DNA of 64,000 nucleotides from Paracrocinitomix sp040880585 (GCA_040880585.1 JBBDID010000044.1:30111-94110); one strand, 5' to 3'. Counted from the stretch's first letter, positions 27,272 through 36,365 are shown. Notes: generated from the letters alone by a model not told the origin. Numbers and translations: made by a program.

Positions 27272-30200
27272 TAGTTATTTCCGGATATTAAGACGAGCAA
27301 AGCTCCTTGATAAATATCTTCTTCGTTATCACTTAACTTAATAACATAGTAATAGTTTCCTTCGGGGACAAGTTCTCCGTTAAATGTTCCATCCCACGGG
27401 TCTGAATATCCAATGGATTGAAAGACGGTTTGCCCCCAACGATTAACAATTACAATTTCAGCTTCAGGGTTCACTAAATCAATAAACGCTAACTTCCAGA
27501 CGTCATTTTTACCATCACCGTTGGGTGAAATGGCATTTGGGATCAATAAATTAATCTCTTCGGTTACTGTATTAATGGTCAGTGTTTTTGTTGTGCTATC
27601 TACACAACCCAATGGACCGGTTGCGAAAAGGGTGACTTCATAGTTACCATTTGCAAAATAAGTGGTTGTTGGATTTTGCTCTACAGAGGTCTCTCCATTT
27701 CCAAGTTCCCAATACCAGGATGAGGTATAATCAGAGGTATCAATAAAGGTAAACTCCGCTCCGATATTAAGTCCGCCTGATGTATTGTAAAAGAATCCGG
27801 CAACGGGGCTTGGTGGGATATTAACCACTTGAATAATTGTGTCTTTACAACTATTAGAAGTAGATACAATTTGTGTGATGGTGAAGTTTCCCTGTCCTGT
27901 AAATAATTGAGATGGATTTTGTGTGGATTGACTTCCCATTCCACCAAAATCATAAAACCAACTATTAATTGTTCCAGTACCTACAGTCGATTCGTCGGAA
28001 AAATTGATTACAACTTGTTCATTATTACAACTTGAAGTGTATGAAAAATCTGCTAACGGGAGTTCGTGAACACTTATATTTTTTACAGTTGTATCAAGAC
28101 ATCCAGCATCACTTTCTACAATAAGTTCAGCATTAAAATTCCCACTACTTCCATAAATATGATAGGTATCTGGTACAGAGGCAGTGTTACCATCCCCAAA
28201 ATCATAGTTCCAGGATATTATATTTCCGAAACCATTCAGTGAAAAATCGGTGAAATAAGTAGTATCATTTTGACAAACTGTATTGAAATTAAAATTCGCA
28301 AATGGCGGGGTGACAAAATCAATTTGAACATCATCATTATCTGCCAGACAATTTCCATTATTGGTAGAAGTTAGCACTAAATTGATTGATCCTGAAGTAA
28401 TTTCAGCGGCAGTGGGCTCATAACTTGCGTCAAGAGTTGTGTTATCAGGGCTAAAGGTTCCTGACCCTCCTGACCATACCCCTGTGTTGGTGGGGCCGCT
28501 TACAACACCTGCTAAGTCAACGGTAGCTTCATTGGTGCAGGCAAAAATATTAGAACCGGCATTTACTACCGGTGGTGCAGTAAAAACTATCGCAACACTA
28601 TCCATGTCACTGGTACATGAACCGTTATTTGTACTTTGTAGATAAATGGTTATTTCTCCACCGTTAACGTCGGTAGGACTTGGCTGATAGGAGCAGTTAA
28701 GTGTTAAGTTGTCCGGGCTAAAAATACCATTTCCACTAGTTGTCCACTTTCCGGTGGTTGTCCCACCACTTACTGTTCCATTTAGGTTAAAATCCGGGTT
28801 GTTAGAACAAACATAAATGGTATCTTCAGGAATATTAACAACGGGAGCATCTGTTATGGTAATAGTCATGGTATCTGTTTCAACAATACAAGAAGCGTTG
28901 TCGGTAGAAGTAAGTACCAATTGTACACTACCTGCCGTAGTATCTGCTGAAGATGGAATATATTGAGCGTCCAACGTATCAGGGTCAGGAGAGAAGGTGC
29001 CAGAACCCAAAGTTGTCCAGGTGGCTGTAGAAGCCCCGCCACTTACATCACCATTTAGATTTACAGTAGAATTATTTGCGCAGACGATTTGATCTGCTCC
29101 TGCATTTACAATAGGGGATGGAGTTACTGTTAGTACTAATGTATCTTTCACCTCAGGACAGGGGCCGGTTGAGGTAAGGATAAGATTGATTGGGCTAATA
29201 ATTGTGTCAATAGGGCTAGCATTATAAATATTGATCAGTGAGTCTGTGCTGTATTCAAAAGATCCAAATCCGGTACCGCTCCAGTTTCCTGTAACATCTC
29301 CTCCTCCTACAATACCATTAAGGCTAAAAGGAACATTTTCACATACAGTAGCATCCAGTCCGGCATCCACAAAAGGGTATGAGCTGAATTCAGAAACATA
29401 AGCATAGGCCGCTCCCTGCCCGTCTTCACCGCTTAATACAGCCATACTAAATACGTCCTCTGAATTGGAGACAATATTATAGCTACCCACTGGTACATCT
29501 GTAGTATTGAAATAGAAAACACCCGTTACAAATTCACCACCTGTACCCGGAACTACGGTAAATCCAGCTGCTGTAATCAGGGTAGAGCTTCCATTTAAGG
29601 TGAATTGATCTTCAAAACCTGCCCGTATGTGCAAAAGAATTCCGATAGAATCTGTTGTAGCCCGCGTAAAAGTTTGATCGTATTTACCGGCACAAAAGGC
29701 ATTGGGTAATTGAGCTCCGGCTAAATTACAACCGTAGCCTGATGCATGCCATAAATAAACCGGTTTGGAAGTGTGCACGTAGTTATAAGTGTCATTTAAA
29801 TCGTACTCATAAGTCTCACTCCAGTTGATTAATGTATTGGTAGTGGATAAATTTTCAATAGTTATGGAAGTAGAATTTTGTGTAGCAAGAATGAAAATTT
29901 TGTCATCCGAAGAATTGCCTCTGTGAATCACAAAATCGGTTCCTAAATATTCAGTAGGGGTAATTTGATCTCCCATAGAAGAGGTACAACCTCCGTGACT
30001 TAAAGCTCCTGAAAAAAGTGTTACCGATACAGGCTTATCAGAAGCGATAATAGATCCTGACAAGGAAGTAGTTGAGCTTACATCCGTGTCACGACCACTG
30101 TAGGTTTCTCCTTCATTCAAAACGACATTATAGGTAGTACCCTCTAAATGTCCTGTAATATCTGTTCTTGGAGTAATAGCAATAGTGGTGTTGTCTTGAG

Positions 30201-30726
30201 AAGCGACAATCTCAAAAGAGGAATAAGTAGAGGGAGAAATAACAGCATTATCCCACTCTTTTTGAAAAGGAGTATAAAAGTTCATACCCAAAGCTTTGTT
30301 TCCTTTTAAAGAAAATATTTCTTTATTTGTTGCGCTAGAAAGTTCATAATAAGCTGAAATAATTGCAGTAGATTCAATCTTTAATCCTGTATTTGCTACA
30401 ACATCTGCTCCCGGACTTTCAATATCTGCCAGAAATGCTGAGAGGTCTACATTTGAAACTGAATTCGCAGCAATTGGGACAGTTATAGGTGTGAAGCCCC
30501 CATTGGCGGGTTGGCTGATGGTGACCGTTGCTGCCTGATCATATGTCATTAAACGTAGATGAACGGGGTTATCACCTACCGCTGAAGATATGTCCGGTGC
30601 GGCGAACCAAAAAATAGTATCTTGTTGTGCGACGGAAGAAAAAGTAAAACAGCCAAACAAGATCAATAAGATCGCTCTCAACTTATAAAAAAAATGGCGT
30701 GTAAGCATGTAAGAATAGCTATTCAT
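27271..30726 (-). CDS. Giant surface protein: IgGFc-binding-like N-domain, Ig/PKD repeats, divergent T9SS type B signal
   Basis: A secreted protein of about 1151 aa. The N-terminal region carries a signal sequence (MLTRHFFYKLRAILLILFGC... SSVAQ), so the true start may be ATG 30726 or ATG 30708; a TTG further up is less likely. Residues about 30-420 match the paralogous IgGFc-binding-like domain (IFWFAAPDISS, EIFSLKGNKALGMNF, TTIAITPRTDI, LWHASGYGCNLAGAQLP). Repeats then resemble those in the neighbouring adhesin (VNAGADQIVCANNSTVNLNG and relatives), followed by PKD domains (WNYDFGDGN, WYWELGNGE). The CTD differs from the other two: ISPNGDGKNDVWKLAF... VNRWGQTVFQS... DPWDGTFNGELVPEGNYYY... LVLISGNN. 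It heads the second T9SS operon. Confidence 0.9.
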   Translation of the reverse strand: MNSYSYMLTRHFFYKLRAILLILFGCFTFSSVAQQDTIFWFAAPDISSAVGDNPVHLRLMTYDQAATVTISQPANGGFTPITVPIAANSVSNVDLSAFLADIESPGADVVANTGLKIESTAIISAYYELSSATNKEIFSLKGNKALGMNFYTPFQKEWDNAVISPSTYSSFEIVASQDNTTIAITPRTDITGHLEGTTYNVVLNEGETYSGRDTDVSSTTSLSGSIIASDKPVSVTLFSGALSHGGCTSSMGDQITPTEYLGTDFVIHRGNSSDDKIFILATQNSTSITIENLSTTNTLINWSETYEYDLNDTYNYVHTSKPVYLWHASGYGCNLAGAQLPNAFCAGKYDQTFTRATTDSIGILLHIRAGFEDQFTLNGSSTLITAAGFTVVPGTGGEFVTGVFYFNTTDVPVGSYNIVSNSEDVFSMAVLSGEDGQGAAYAYVSEFSSYPFVDAGLDATVCENVPFSLNGIVGGGDVTGNWSGTGFGSFEYSTDSLINIYNASPIDTIISPINLILTSTGPCPEVKDTLVLTVTPSPIVNAGADQIVCANNSTVNLNGDVSGGASTATWTTLGSGTFSPDPDTLDAQYIPSSADTTAGSVQLVLTSTDNASCIVETDTMTITITDAPVVNIPEDTIYVCSNNPDFNLNGTVSGGTTTGKWTTSGNGIFSPDNLTLNCSYQPSPTDVNGGEITIYLQSTNNGSCTSDMDSVAIVFTAPPVVNAGSNIFACTNEATVDLAGVVSGPTNTGVWSGGSGTFSPDNTTLDASYEPTAAEITSGSINLVLTSTNNGNCLADNDDVQIDFVTPPFANFNFNTVCQNDTTYFTDFSLNGFGNIISWNYDFGDGNTASVPDTYHIYGSSGNFNAELIVESDAGCLDTTVKNISVHELPLADFSYTSSCNNEQVVINFSDESTVGTGTINSWFYDFGGMGSQSTQNPSQLFTGQGNFTITQIVSTSNSCKDTIIQVVNIPPSPVAGFFYNTSGGLNIGAEFTFIDTSDYTSSWYWELGNGETSVEQNPTTTYFANGNYEVTLFATGPLGCVDSTTKTLTINTVTEEINLLIPNAISPNGDGKNDVWKLAFIDLVNPEAEIVIVNRWGQTVFQSIGYSDPWDGTFNGELVPEGNYYYVIKLSDNEEDIYQGALLVLISGNN

Positions 30727-30763
30727 TTCGTAGTCCAACGGTAATTTCTTTTAATAATATTCG

Positions 30764-30771
30764 CAAATTTA
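30764..30771 (-). promoter_or_regulatory. Candidate -7 promoter element of the second T9SS operon
   Basis: Minus-strand TAAATTTG matches TAnnTTTG, 38 bases before ATG 30726. No good -33 TTG is visible at 17-23 bases. The remaining 120 bases to the next gene hold nothing else I can name. Confidence 0.4.
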
Positions 30772-30893
30772 CATCAATCGAATGAAATATGATCGATTAA
30801 TGTCAGGAATTTAACGATAACCCTTCTAAATACCTATACGAAAATAATTACTGAAAGGTTGATTAAAAAAAAATATTTATAAAGTAAAGCAGA

Positions 30894-33206
30894 TTATTCT
30901 AAGTTTTTTTCAAATAATTCAAGGATTCTTCGGTATTCATCTGCCCATGCTGAAGTTTCTTTAAATCCATGTTTTTCAATAGGATATCCGATTAAATCCC
31001 ATTCTCTTTTCCCCAATTCTATAAACCGCTGGCTCAATCTGACTACATCTTGATACTGTACATTGTCATCTTCAATTCCATGTAACATGAGCAGACGGTC
31101 ACTCAGATTTTCTGCAAAATAAATAGGAGAACTTTTTTCAAATGCTTCGGGGTCGGTAGCAGGGGTATTTAAGATATTAGAGGTGTATTCATGATTGTAA
31201 TGTGCCCAGTCTGCTACTGATCGCAAAGCTGCACCGCATTTGAATTTACCGGGTTCTTTCAACAAGGCCATAAGTGTAATAAAGCCACCGTATGATCCAC
31301 CATAAATGCCAATTCTGGATGAATCAATACCCAGTTCATGAATCAGATAGTTCCTACCATCCAAATGGTCGCTTAAATCTTTGCCTCCCATATTTCGATA
31401 AATAGCAGTTCTGAAATCTCTACCATATCCTTTGCTTGCCCGATAATCAATGTCTAAAACCGTGTAACCTTTATCTGCCAAAAGGTTGTTGAACATATAC
31501 TCACGGTAATATCCGCTCCACCAATTATGGGCGTTTTGCAAGTAACCGGCTCCGTGAACAAATAAAATGGCAGCCTTATTATTGATTGAATCTTCCGGCT
31601 GATAAAGTCTTGCATAAATCGTAGTACTGTCTTTTGCTTTATAGGTGATGATTTTTGGGTCTCTCCAGGGATATTCTCGAAATTCTTTTCGTGTGGATTC
31701 CGTAATCTGTTGCATTTCCGCCCCCTTTTTAAGAGGAGAAAGGTATATTTCCCAGGGTTTGTTTTTGTAAGAATACCGAATCGCTAATTGTTGCTCATTG
31801 GGAGAGGTGAATACTTCATGATTTCCCTCTGTAGTTAAAATGGGGATTAAATTTTTCTGTTGAATATCCAATTGGTAAAAATCTCGATTACCGGGATGTG
31901 TCTTGTTAGCGGTAATGAAAAAGGTACGTTTATCTTTTGATAATTCGGCTTGGTGGATTTCAAATGCACCCGAAGTTAACGCATCACATTTATTGCTTTT
32001 CAAATCATAGCGATATAATTGTGAATAGCCTGTTTTCTCTGATTGAAAGTAAATTTCATTGGCATTTAGCCATCCACAATTTCCGGACACCATATTCCAT
32101 CCACTAATTCCGGGGCCGCCTATCCAGGCTTCGTCATGCTGATGATCTATTTCTGTCAAAACACCATTGGTGTCAATTATTGTGATCCATCTATCCTTAT
32201 TGTCATAAGATTTAATTTCCACCAAAAAATAGGTCCCGGAGGGATCCATGCCATGTGAGTGATAAATACATTTTTTAGGAGAATCATATTCTTCGGATGC
32301 TTCTTTATTATAGAGGCGTAAATATGCTGGCTTTTTTGTCACACTGCTCAAGGAAGAAATATCAAGTTGTATGCTTGTGTCTGCATTTGATTGATAAAGA
32401 TAAAGCCAGTGTGATGGATCTTCTTTCCCTACTTTTGGACGCGCTTTTTGATGCTGAGCGTATCCGTCTTTTGTTACATAACTCATATAATGAGTAGGCT
32501 CATGTTGTGGATATGTGCTGGATTCAAATAAGATGGTACGAAGTGACTGATTTGATTCAATCCAGCTGATGGTTTCTCCCTTTTCGTAAGAAATAACCGG
32601 ATATTCAACTTGAGTTTTTTTGGGAGCAGGTTTGTTGAAGTATTGAAAAAGTTCTTTCTGTTGAGCAGTGAGAAAATGATCATCTTGCTGAGAATGCTGC
32701 TTATTTTTAAAAGTAAAACTTATCAAAAAAGAACTTTTTTCAGGTTTTAGCGTGTAAAATTGATCACCTAAACGAAGCAAAACATCCCCCGATTCAAATA
32801 TTTTTTCTACTCCATAAGCAGTATGAAATGAAAAAAGAGGACGGATTCCTGATTTTTCCCATTTACACAACACCCCGGATTCATTCTTAAAATAAATGTG
32901 TGTTCCTGAAGGATCTTTTAAAAATCCATTTACAGGAAGTTCACTGATTTGCTGTTCATTTAATGCGCTGTACTTTTTGTCGTCAAGCCGGTATTCAAAA
33001 TAGCTGGACTCTCTATTGTTGTCATGATCCCACTGAAAGAAAAATGATTTACCGTCCGGCGCCCAGGAGATCGCATCAGGCTGCGGACCAATAAATTCGT
33101 TGCCTGACATAATATCTGACAACTTTAAACTTGATTTACCGCTTTGAGAATGGGAGAAAGAAAGGTGTAGAACGAACAGAATTAAAGTCAAAAATCGTGT
33201 GCTCAT
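30894..33206 (-). CDS. S9 family prolyl oligopeptidase/dipeptidyl peptidase, exported
   Basis: A 770 aa serine peptidase with signal peptide (MSTRFLTLILFVLHLSFSHS). The N-terminal two-thirds form a beta-propeller (for example AISWAPDGKSFFFQWD, YFQSEKTGYSQLYRYD). The C-terminal alpha/beta-hydrolase domain has YGGSYGGFITLMAL (nucleophile Ser about 638), MLHGIEDDNVQ (Asp about 713) and EKHGF (His about 746), a complete triad in the DPP4/AAP-like order. It probably removes N-terminal dipeptides or amino acids from peptides in the periplasm. It is divergent from the marR-fad cluster across 113 bases. Confidence 0.9.
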   Translation of the reverse strand: MSTRFLTLILFVLHLSFSHSQSGKSSLKLSDIMSGNEFIGPQPDAISWAPDGKSFFFQWDHDNNRESSYFEYRLDDKKYSALNEQQISELPVNGFLKDPSGTHIYFKNESGVLCKWEKSGIRPLFSFHTAYGVEKIFESGDVLLRLGDQFYTLKPEKSSFLISFTFKNKQHSQQDDHFLTAQQKELFQYFNKPAPKKTQVEYPVISYEKGETISWIESNQSLRTILFESSTYPQHEPTHYMSYVTKDGYAQHQKARPKVGKEDPSHWLYLYQSNADTSIQLDISSLSSVTKKPAYLRLYNKEASEEYDSPKKCIYHSHGMDPSGTYFLVEIKSYDNKDRWITIIDTNGVLTEIDHQHDEAWIGGPGISGWNMVSGNCGWLNANEIYFQSEKTGYSQLYRYDLKSNKCDALTSGAFEIHQAELSKDKRTFFITANKTHPGNRDFYQLDIQQKNLIPILTTEGNHEVFTSPNEQQLAIRYSYKNKPWEIYLSPLKKGAEMQQITESTRKEFREYPWRDPKIITYKAKDSTTIYARLYQPEDSINNKAAILFVHGAGYLQNAHNWWSGYYREYMFNNLLADKGYTVLDIDYRASKGYGRDFRTAIYRNMGGKDLSDHLDGRNYLIHELGIDSSRIGIYGGSYGGFITLMALLKEPGKFKCGAALRSVADWAHYNHEYTSNILNTPATDPEAFEKSSPIYFAENLSDRLLMLHGIEDDNVQYQDVVRLSQRFIELGKREWDLIGYPIEKHGFKETSAWADEYRRILELFEKNLE

Positions 33207-33266
33207 AAAGAAAATAAAGTGATCCGAATAATGATGCTGTAAAAAGAGTGAAAAAAAGTGTAAAAA

Positions 33267-33280
33267 TTATGCGCGCATAA
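33267..33280. promoter_or_regulatory. 14-bp perfect palindrome, candidate MarR operator
   Basis: TTATGCGCGCATAA is a perfect palindrome in the 113-base divergent region between the S9 peptidase and marR genes. It covers the place where the -33 element for the 33292-33299 box would lie, so a bound dimer could block RNA polymerase. MarR proteins bind short palindromes and commonly autoregulate; the assignment here is inference. Confidence 0.45.
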
Positions 33281-33291
33281 GAAAAGATTTA

Positions 33292-33299
33292 TATCTTTG
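33292..33299 (+). promoter_or_regulatory. -7 promoter element of marR and probably the fad cluster
   Basis: TATCTTTG matches TAnnTTTG exactly, 20 bases upstream of the marR ATG. No classical TTG -33 element is present; the GC-rich palindrome occupies that position. Confidence 0.55.
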
Positions 33300-33319
33300 T
33301 ACTAAGATAGCATTTTGAA

Positions 33320-33757
33320 ATGAATAAAGAACAACTTTTTGAATTCTATGTACGCAATAATTGGTACAAAATCTCTCGTTATTACAATCAGGTAGCGGCG
33401 AAAGATAATATGTCTTTTTCCTGGGGATTTATATTGTTAAACGTAGAAAAAGAAGGCACTCCAAGTACTTCTTTGGGGCCAAAAATGGGAATGGAGCCCA
33501 CCAGTTTATCGCGGACGCTAAAAAATATGGAAGAAAGAGGATTGATCTTTCGAAGGATGGACAAAGCAGATAAGCGAAAGTCACTGGTGTTTTTAACAGA
33601 AGAAGGCGTGGAAAAAAGAAGGTTGGCGAGAGAGGTGGTGTTGGAATTTAACCAAAAATTATACGATAAATTACCAAAAACGAAAATAAAAGCTTTTTTT
33701 GAGGTATCATTGAAAATAGATGAATACCTGAATGAATTATTGGAAGAAAAGCGATAA
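33320..33757 (+). CDS. MarR-family transcriptional regulator, probably controls the fad cluster
   Basis: A 145 aa winged-helix DNA-binding protein. The recognition region GPKMGMEPTSLSRTLKNMEE and the wing GLIFRRMDKADKRKSLVFLT are typical MarR features; the flanking helices give the dimer interface. The first gene of a same-strand series, it lies 47 bases before fadN, and a perfect inverted repeat sits in that gap. By position it most likely regulates beta-oxidation in response to fatty acid or acyl-CoA. The ligand is inferred, not seen. Confidence 0.9.
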   Translation: MNKEQLFEFYVRNNWYKISRYYNQVAAKDNMSFSWGFILLNVEKEGTPSTSLGPKMGMEPTSLSRTLKNMEERGLIFRRMDKADKRKSLVFLTEEGVEKRRLAREVVLEFNQKLYDKLPKTKIKAFFEVSLKIDEYLNELLEEKR

Positions 33758-33761
33758 ATAA

Positions 33762-33779
33762 ATACTACAACTGTAGTAT
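33762..33779. promoter_or_regulatory. 18-bp inverted repeat between marR and fadN, candidate operator
   Basis: ATACTACA (33762-33769) and TGTAGTAT (33772-33779) are perfect inverted halves separated by AC. No T-run follows, so it is not an intrinsic terminator. Its position 25 bases before the fadN ATG suggests a regulator binding site or an mRNA hairpin modulating fadN. Confidence 0.5.
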
Positions 33780-33804
33780 CTTAACAAAAAAACAGAAATA
33801 GCAA

Positions 33805-36207
33805 ATGAAAAGAAACATTAGAAAAGTTGCCGTTTTGGGATCCGGAATTATGGGATCGGGAATAGCATGTCATTTAGCAAATATTGGCTGTGAAGTACTT
33901 TTATTGGATATGGTTCCAAGAGAACTGAACGATAAAGAGAAAGCAAAAGGACTTACTTTATCGGATCAATTGGTGAGAAACCGATTAGTGAATGATTATT
34001 TAACCGCAGCTTTAAAATCTAATCCTTCGCCGATATATAAAAAAGAATTTGCAACGCGAATCAAAACCGGAAATTTTGATGATGATTTTCAAGAAGTCAA
34101 AAACTGTGACTGGATCATTGAGGTGGTGGTAGAACGCTTAGATATTAAGCAGAAAATCTTTGAAAAGGTAGATGAGTACCGGGCAAAGGGTACTTTGGTT
34201 TCCTCTAATACATCCGGCATTCCTATTCACATGATGCTGAAAGGAAGAAGCGAGAACTTTCAAAAACATTTTTGTGGCACCCATTTTTTTAATCCTCCAA
34301 GATATTTGCGCTTATTAGAAGTGATTCCTACTTCAAAAACAGCACCGGAAGTAGTAGATTTCTTTATGAACTACGGTTCCCGTTTTTTAGGTAAAAAAAC
34401 CGTGCTGTGTAAAGATACGCCGGCATTTATTGCCAATCGGGTAGGGGTGTATTCCATCCTATCTTTATTTCACACAGTAAAAGAAATGGACCTGACCGTA
34501 GAAGAAGTGGATAAGCTGACCGGACCTATTTTAGGTAGACCAAAATCTGCCACTTTTAGAACCTGTGATGTAGTAGGGCTAGACACCTTGGTGCATGTAG
34601 CTAATGGGTTGGTGGAGAATTGTCCGGATGATGAAGAAAGAGATCAGTTTAAATTGCCCGATTACGTAGCCGAAATGGTAGAAAAAAAGTGGCTGGGATC
34701 TAAAACCGGGCAAGGGTTTTATAAAAAAGTGAAAAAAGACGGGAAATCAGAGATTCTGACATTGGATTTGGATAAAATGGAATATCGGGAAAGTCAAAAG
34801 GCAAGTTTCCCGATCATGGCACAAACCAAAGGGGTGGAAGATCTCAACGAACGAACAAAAATGTTATTCTTTGCCAAGGATAAAGCGGGTGAATTCTACC
34901 GCAAAACTTTTTCCGGTTTGTTTGCTTACTGTTCCAATCGCATTCCTGAAATTTCAGATGAACTGTATAAGGTGGATGATGCTTTAAAAGCAGGATTTGG
35001 ATGGGAAATGGGGCCTTTTGAAACCTGGAACCTGATAGGAGTTGAAAAAGGAATAGCCGTGATGAAAGAACACGGTAAAGAACCGGCAGATTGGGTGAAA
35101 AAGATGGTCAGTTCTGGTGTTACCTCTTTTTACCAGATCGAAAATGGAGTGAAGAAGTTTTACGATCAGAATTCCGGAAAATATGAAGTGATTCCGGGAA
35201 CAGAAGACTTGCTATTCCTCGATCATCTCAGGGATTCGAAAACGGTTTGGGAAAATCAGGACTGCCATTTGGTAGATTTAGGAGATGGAATTTTGAATTT
35301 AGAGTTTCACACCAAAATGAATACCATTGGAGGTGGTGTTTTACAAGGTATTCAAAAAGGAATTGATTTGGCAGAAACCGAATACAACGGTCTGGTTATT
35401 TCTAATACGGGACAAAATTTTTCTGCCGGAGCAAATGTGGGATTGATTTTCATGATGGCAGTAGAGCAGGAATATGATGAACTGAATTTTGCCATCAAAC
35501 AATTTCAGGACACCATGATGCGGATTCGTCATTCAGCTTGCCCCGTAGTGGTGGCTCCTCACAATATGGCGTTGGGAGGGGGCTGTGAAATGTCAATGCA
35601 TGCCGATAAAGTAGTGGCTCACGCTGAATTATATATGGGCTTGGTTGAATTTGGAGTGGGGCTTATTCCGGGTGGTGGTGGCACCAAAGAATTTGCCAAG
35701 AGATTATCTGAAGAACTTAGAGAAGGTGATGTAAGGGTGAATCGATTTCGGGAGAAATTTTTGACCATTGGACAGGCACAGGTCGCTACTTCTGCTTATG
35801 AAGCTTTTGATTTGGGTTATCTCAGAGAAGGAATAGATGAGGTAGTGATAGATAGAGATTATCAGTTAACACGAGCAAAAGAAGCTTGTTTAGCACTTTA
35901 CAATGCAGGTTATACACAACCGGTTAAAGAGCGAAACATTACCGTGCTGGGTAAAGAAGCCCTTGGTTTAGTATATGTTGGTGCCGATTCAATGGAGCAC
36001 GGAAAATATATTTCTGAACATGATGCATATATTTCTGAACAGTTGGGGTTTGTTTTAGCCGGAGGAGATCTTTCTGAGTTGACTAAAGTAGATGAACAAT
36101 ATCTGCTGGATTTAGAACGGAAAGCTTTTTTGCATTTATGTACTAAAAAGAAAACATTGGAACGCATTCAATCAATTGTAACAAAAGGGAAGGTGTTGAG
36201 GAATTAA
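33805..36207 (+). CDS. fadN: 3-hydroxyacyl-CoA dehydrogenase / enoyl-CoA hydratase fusion (FadN-like)
   Basis: An 800 aa beta-oxidation enzyme that hydrates trans-2-enoyl-CoA and oxidises L-3-hydroxyacyl-CoA with NAD. The dehydrogenase comes first: Rossmann motif VLGSGIMGSGIACHLA at residue 10, VVVERLDIKQKIF near 115, CGTHFFNPPRYLRLLEVIPT near 155 and KDTPAFIANRVG near 200. The hydratase follows (about 480-690), with FSAGANVGLIF as oxyanion loop, ALGGGCEMSMHAD and the likely Glu in YMGLVEFGVGLIPGGGGT. This order is opposite to E. coli FadB and equals B. subtilis FadN. It is the first enzyme of the fadN-fadA-fadE series. Confidence 0.93.
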   Translation: MKRNIRKVAVLGSGIMGSGIACHLANIGCEVLLLDMVPRELNDKEKAKGLTLSDQLVRNRLVNDYLTAALKSNPSPIYKKEFATRIKTGNFDDDFQEVKNCDWIIEVVVERLDIKQKIFEKVDEYRAKGTLVSSNTSGIPIHMMLKGRSENFQKHFCGTHFFNPPRYLRLLEVIPTSKTAPEVVDFFMNYGSRFLGKKTVLCKDTPAFIANRVGVYSILSLFHTVKEMDLTVEEVDKLTGPILGRPKSATFRTCDVVGLDTLVHVANGLVENCPDDEERDQFKLPDYVAEMVEKKWLGSKTGQGFYKKVKKDGKSEILTLDLDKMEYRESQKASFPIMAQTKGVEDLNERTKMLFFAKDKAGEFYRKTFSGLFAYCSNRIPEISDELYKVDDALKAGFGWEMGPFETWNLIGVEKGIAVMKEHGKEPADWVKKMVSSGVTSFYQIENGVKKFYDQNSGKYEVIPGTEDLLFLDHLRDSKTVWENQDCHLVDLGDGILNLEFHTKMNTIGGGVLQGIQKGIDLAETEYNGLVISNTGQNFSAGANVGLIFMMAVEQEYDELNFAIKQFQDTMMRIRHSACPVVVAPHNMALGGGCEMSMHADKVVAHAELYMGLVEFGVGLIPGGGGTKEFAKRLSEELREGDVRVNRFREKFLTIGQAQVATSAYEAFDLGYLREGIDEVVIDRDYQLTRAKEACLALYNAGYTQPVKERNITVLGKEALGLVYVGADSMEHGKYISEHDAYISEQLGFVLAGGDLSELTKVDEQYLLDLERKAFLHLCTKKKTLERIQSIVTKGKVLRN

Positions 36208-36210
36208 AAA

Positions 36211-36248
36211 GAATCAAGATTATTAGAGCCAAGAGCCAAGGGCCAAGA
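36211..36248 (+). repeat. Left flanking repeat block (AGAGCCAAG units) of the four-helix-bundle gene
   Basis: Two overlapping AGAGCCAAG units (36225-36233 and 36232-36240) and a degenerate GGGCCAAGA lie just after the fadN stop. They are the exact reverse complement of the CTTGGCTCT units on the far side of the four-helix-bundle gene, so the gene sits between inverted repeats. The rest of the gap to 36359 is AT-rich with nothing recognisable. Confidence 0.7.
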
Positions 36249-36365
36249 TTGCCAGATGCAAGATGTGTGGTAGGTTGAGGATAAATTATAAAAGAGAATA
36301 AAATTAAACGTAAAATATAAATAACCGAGTTTGGGACGGAGGGGTGATTAAAAACCAATATGATT

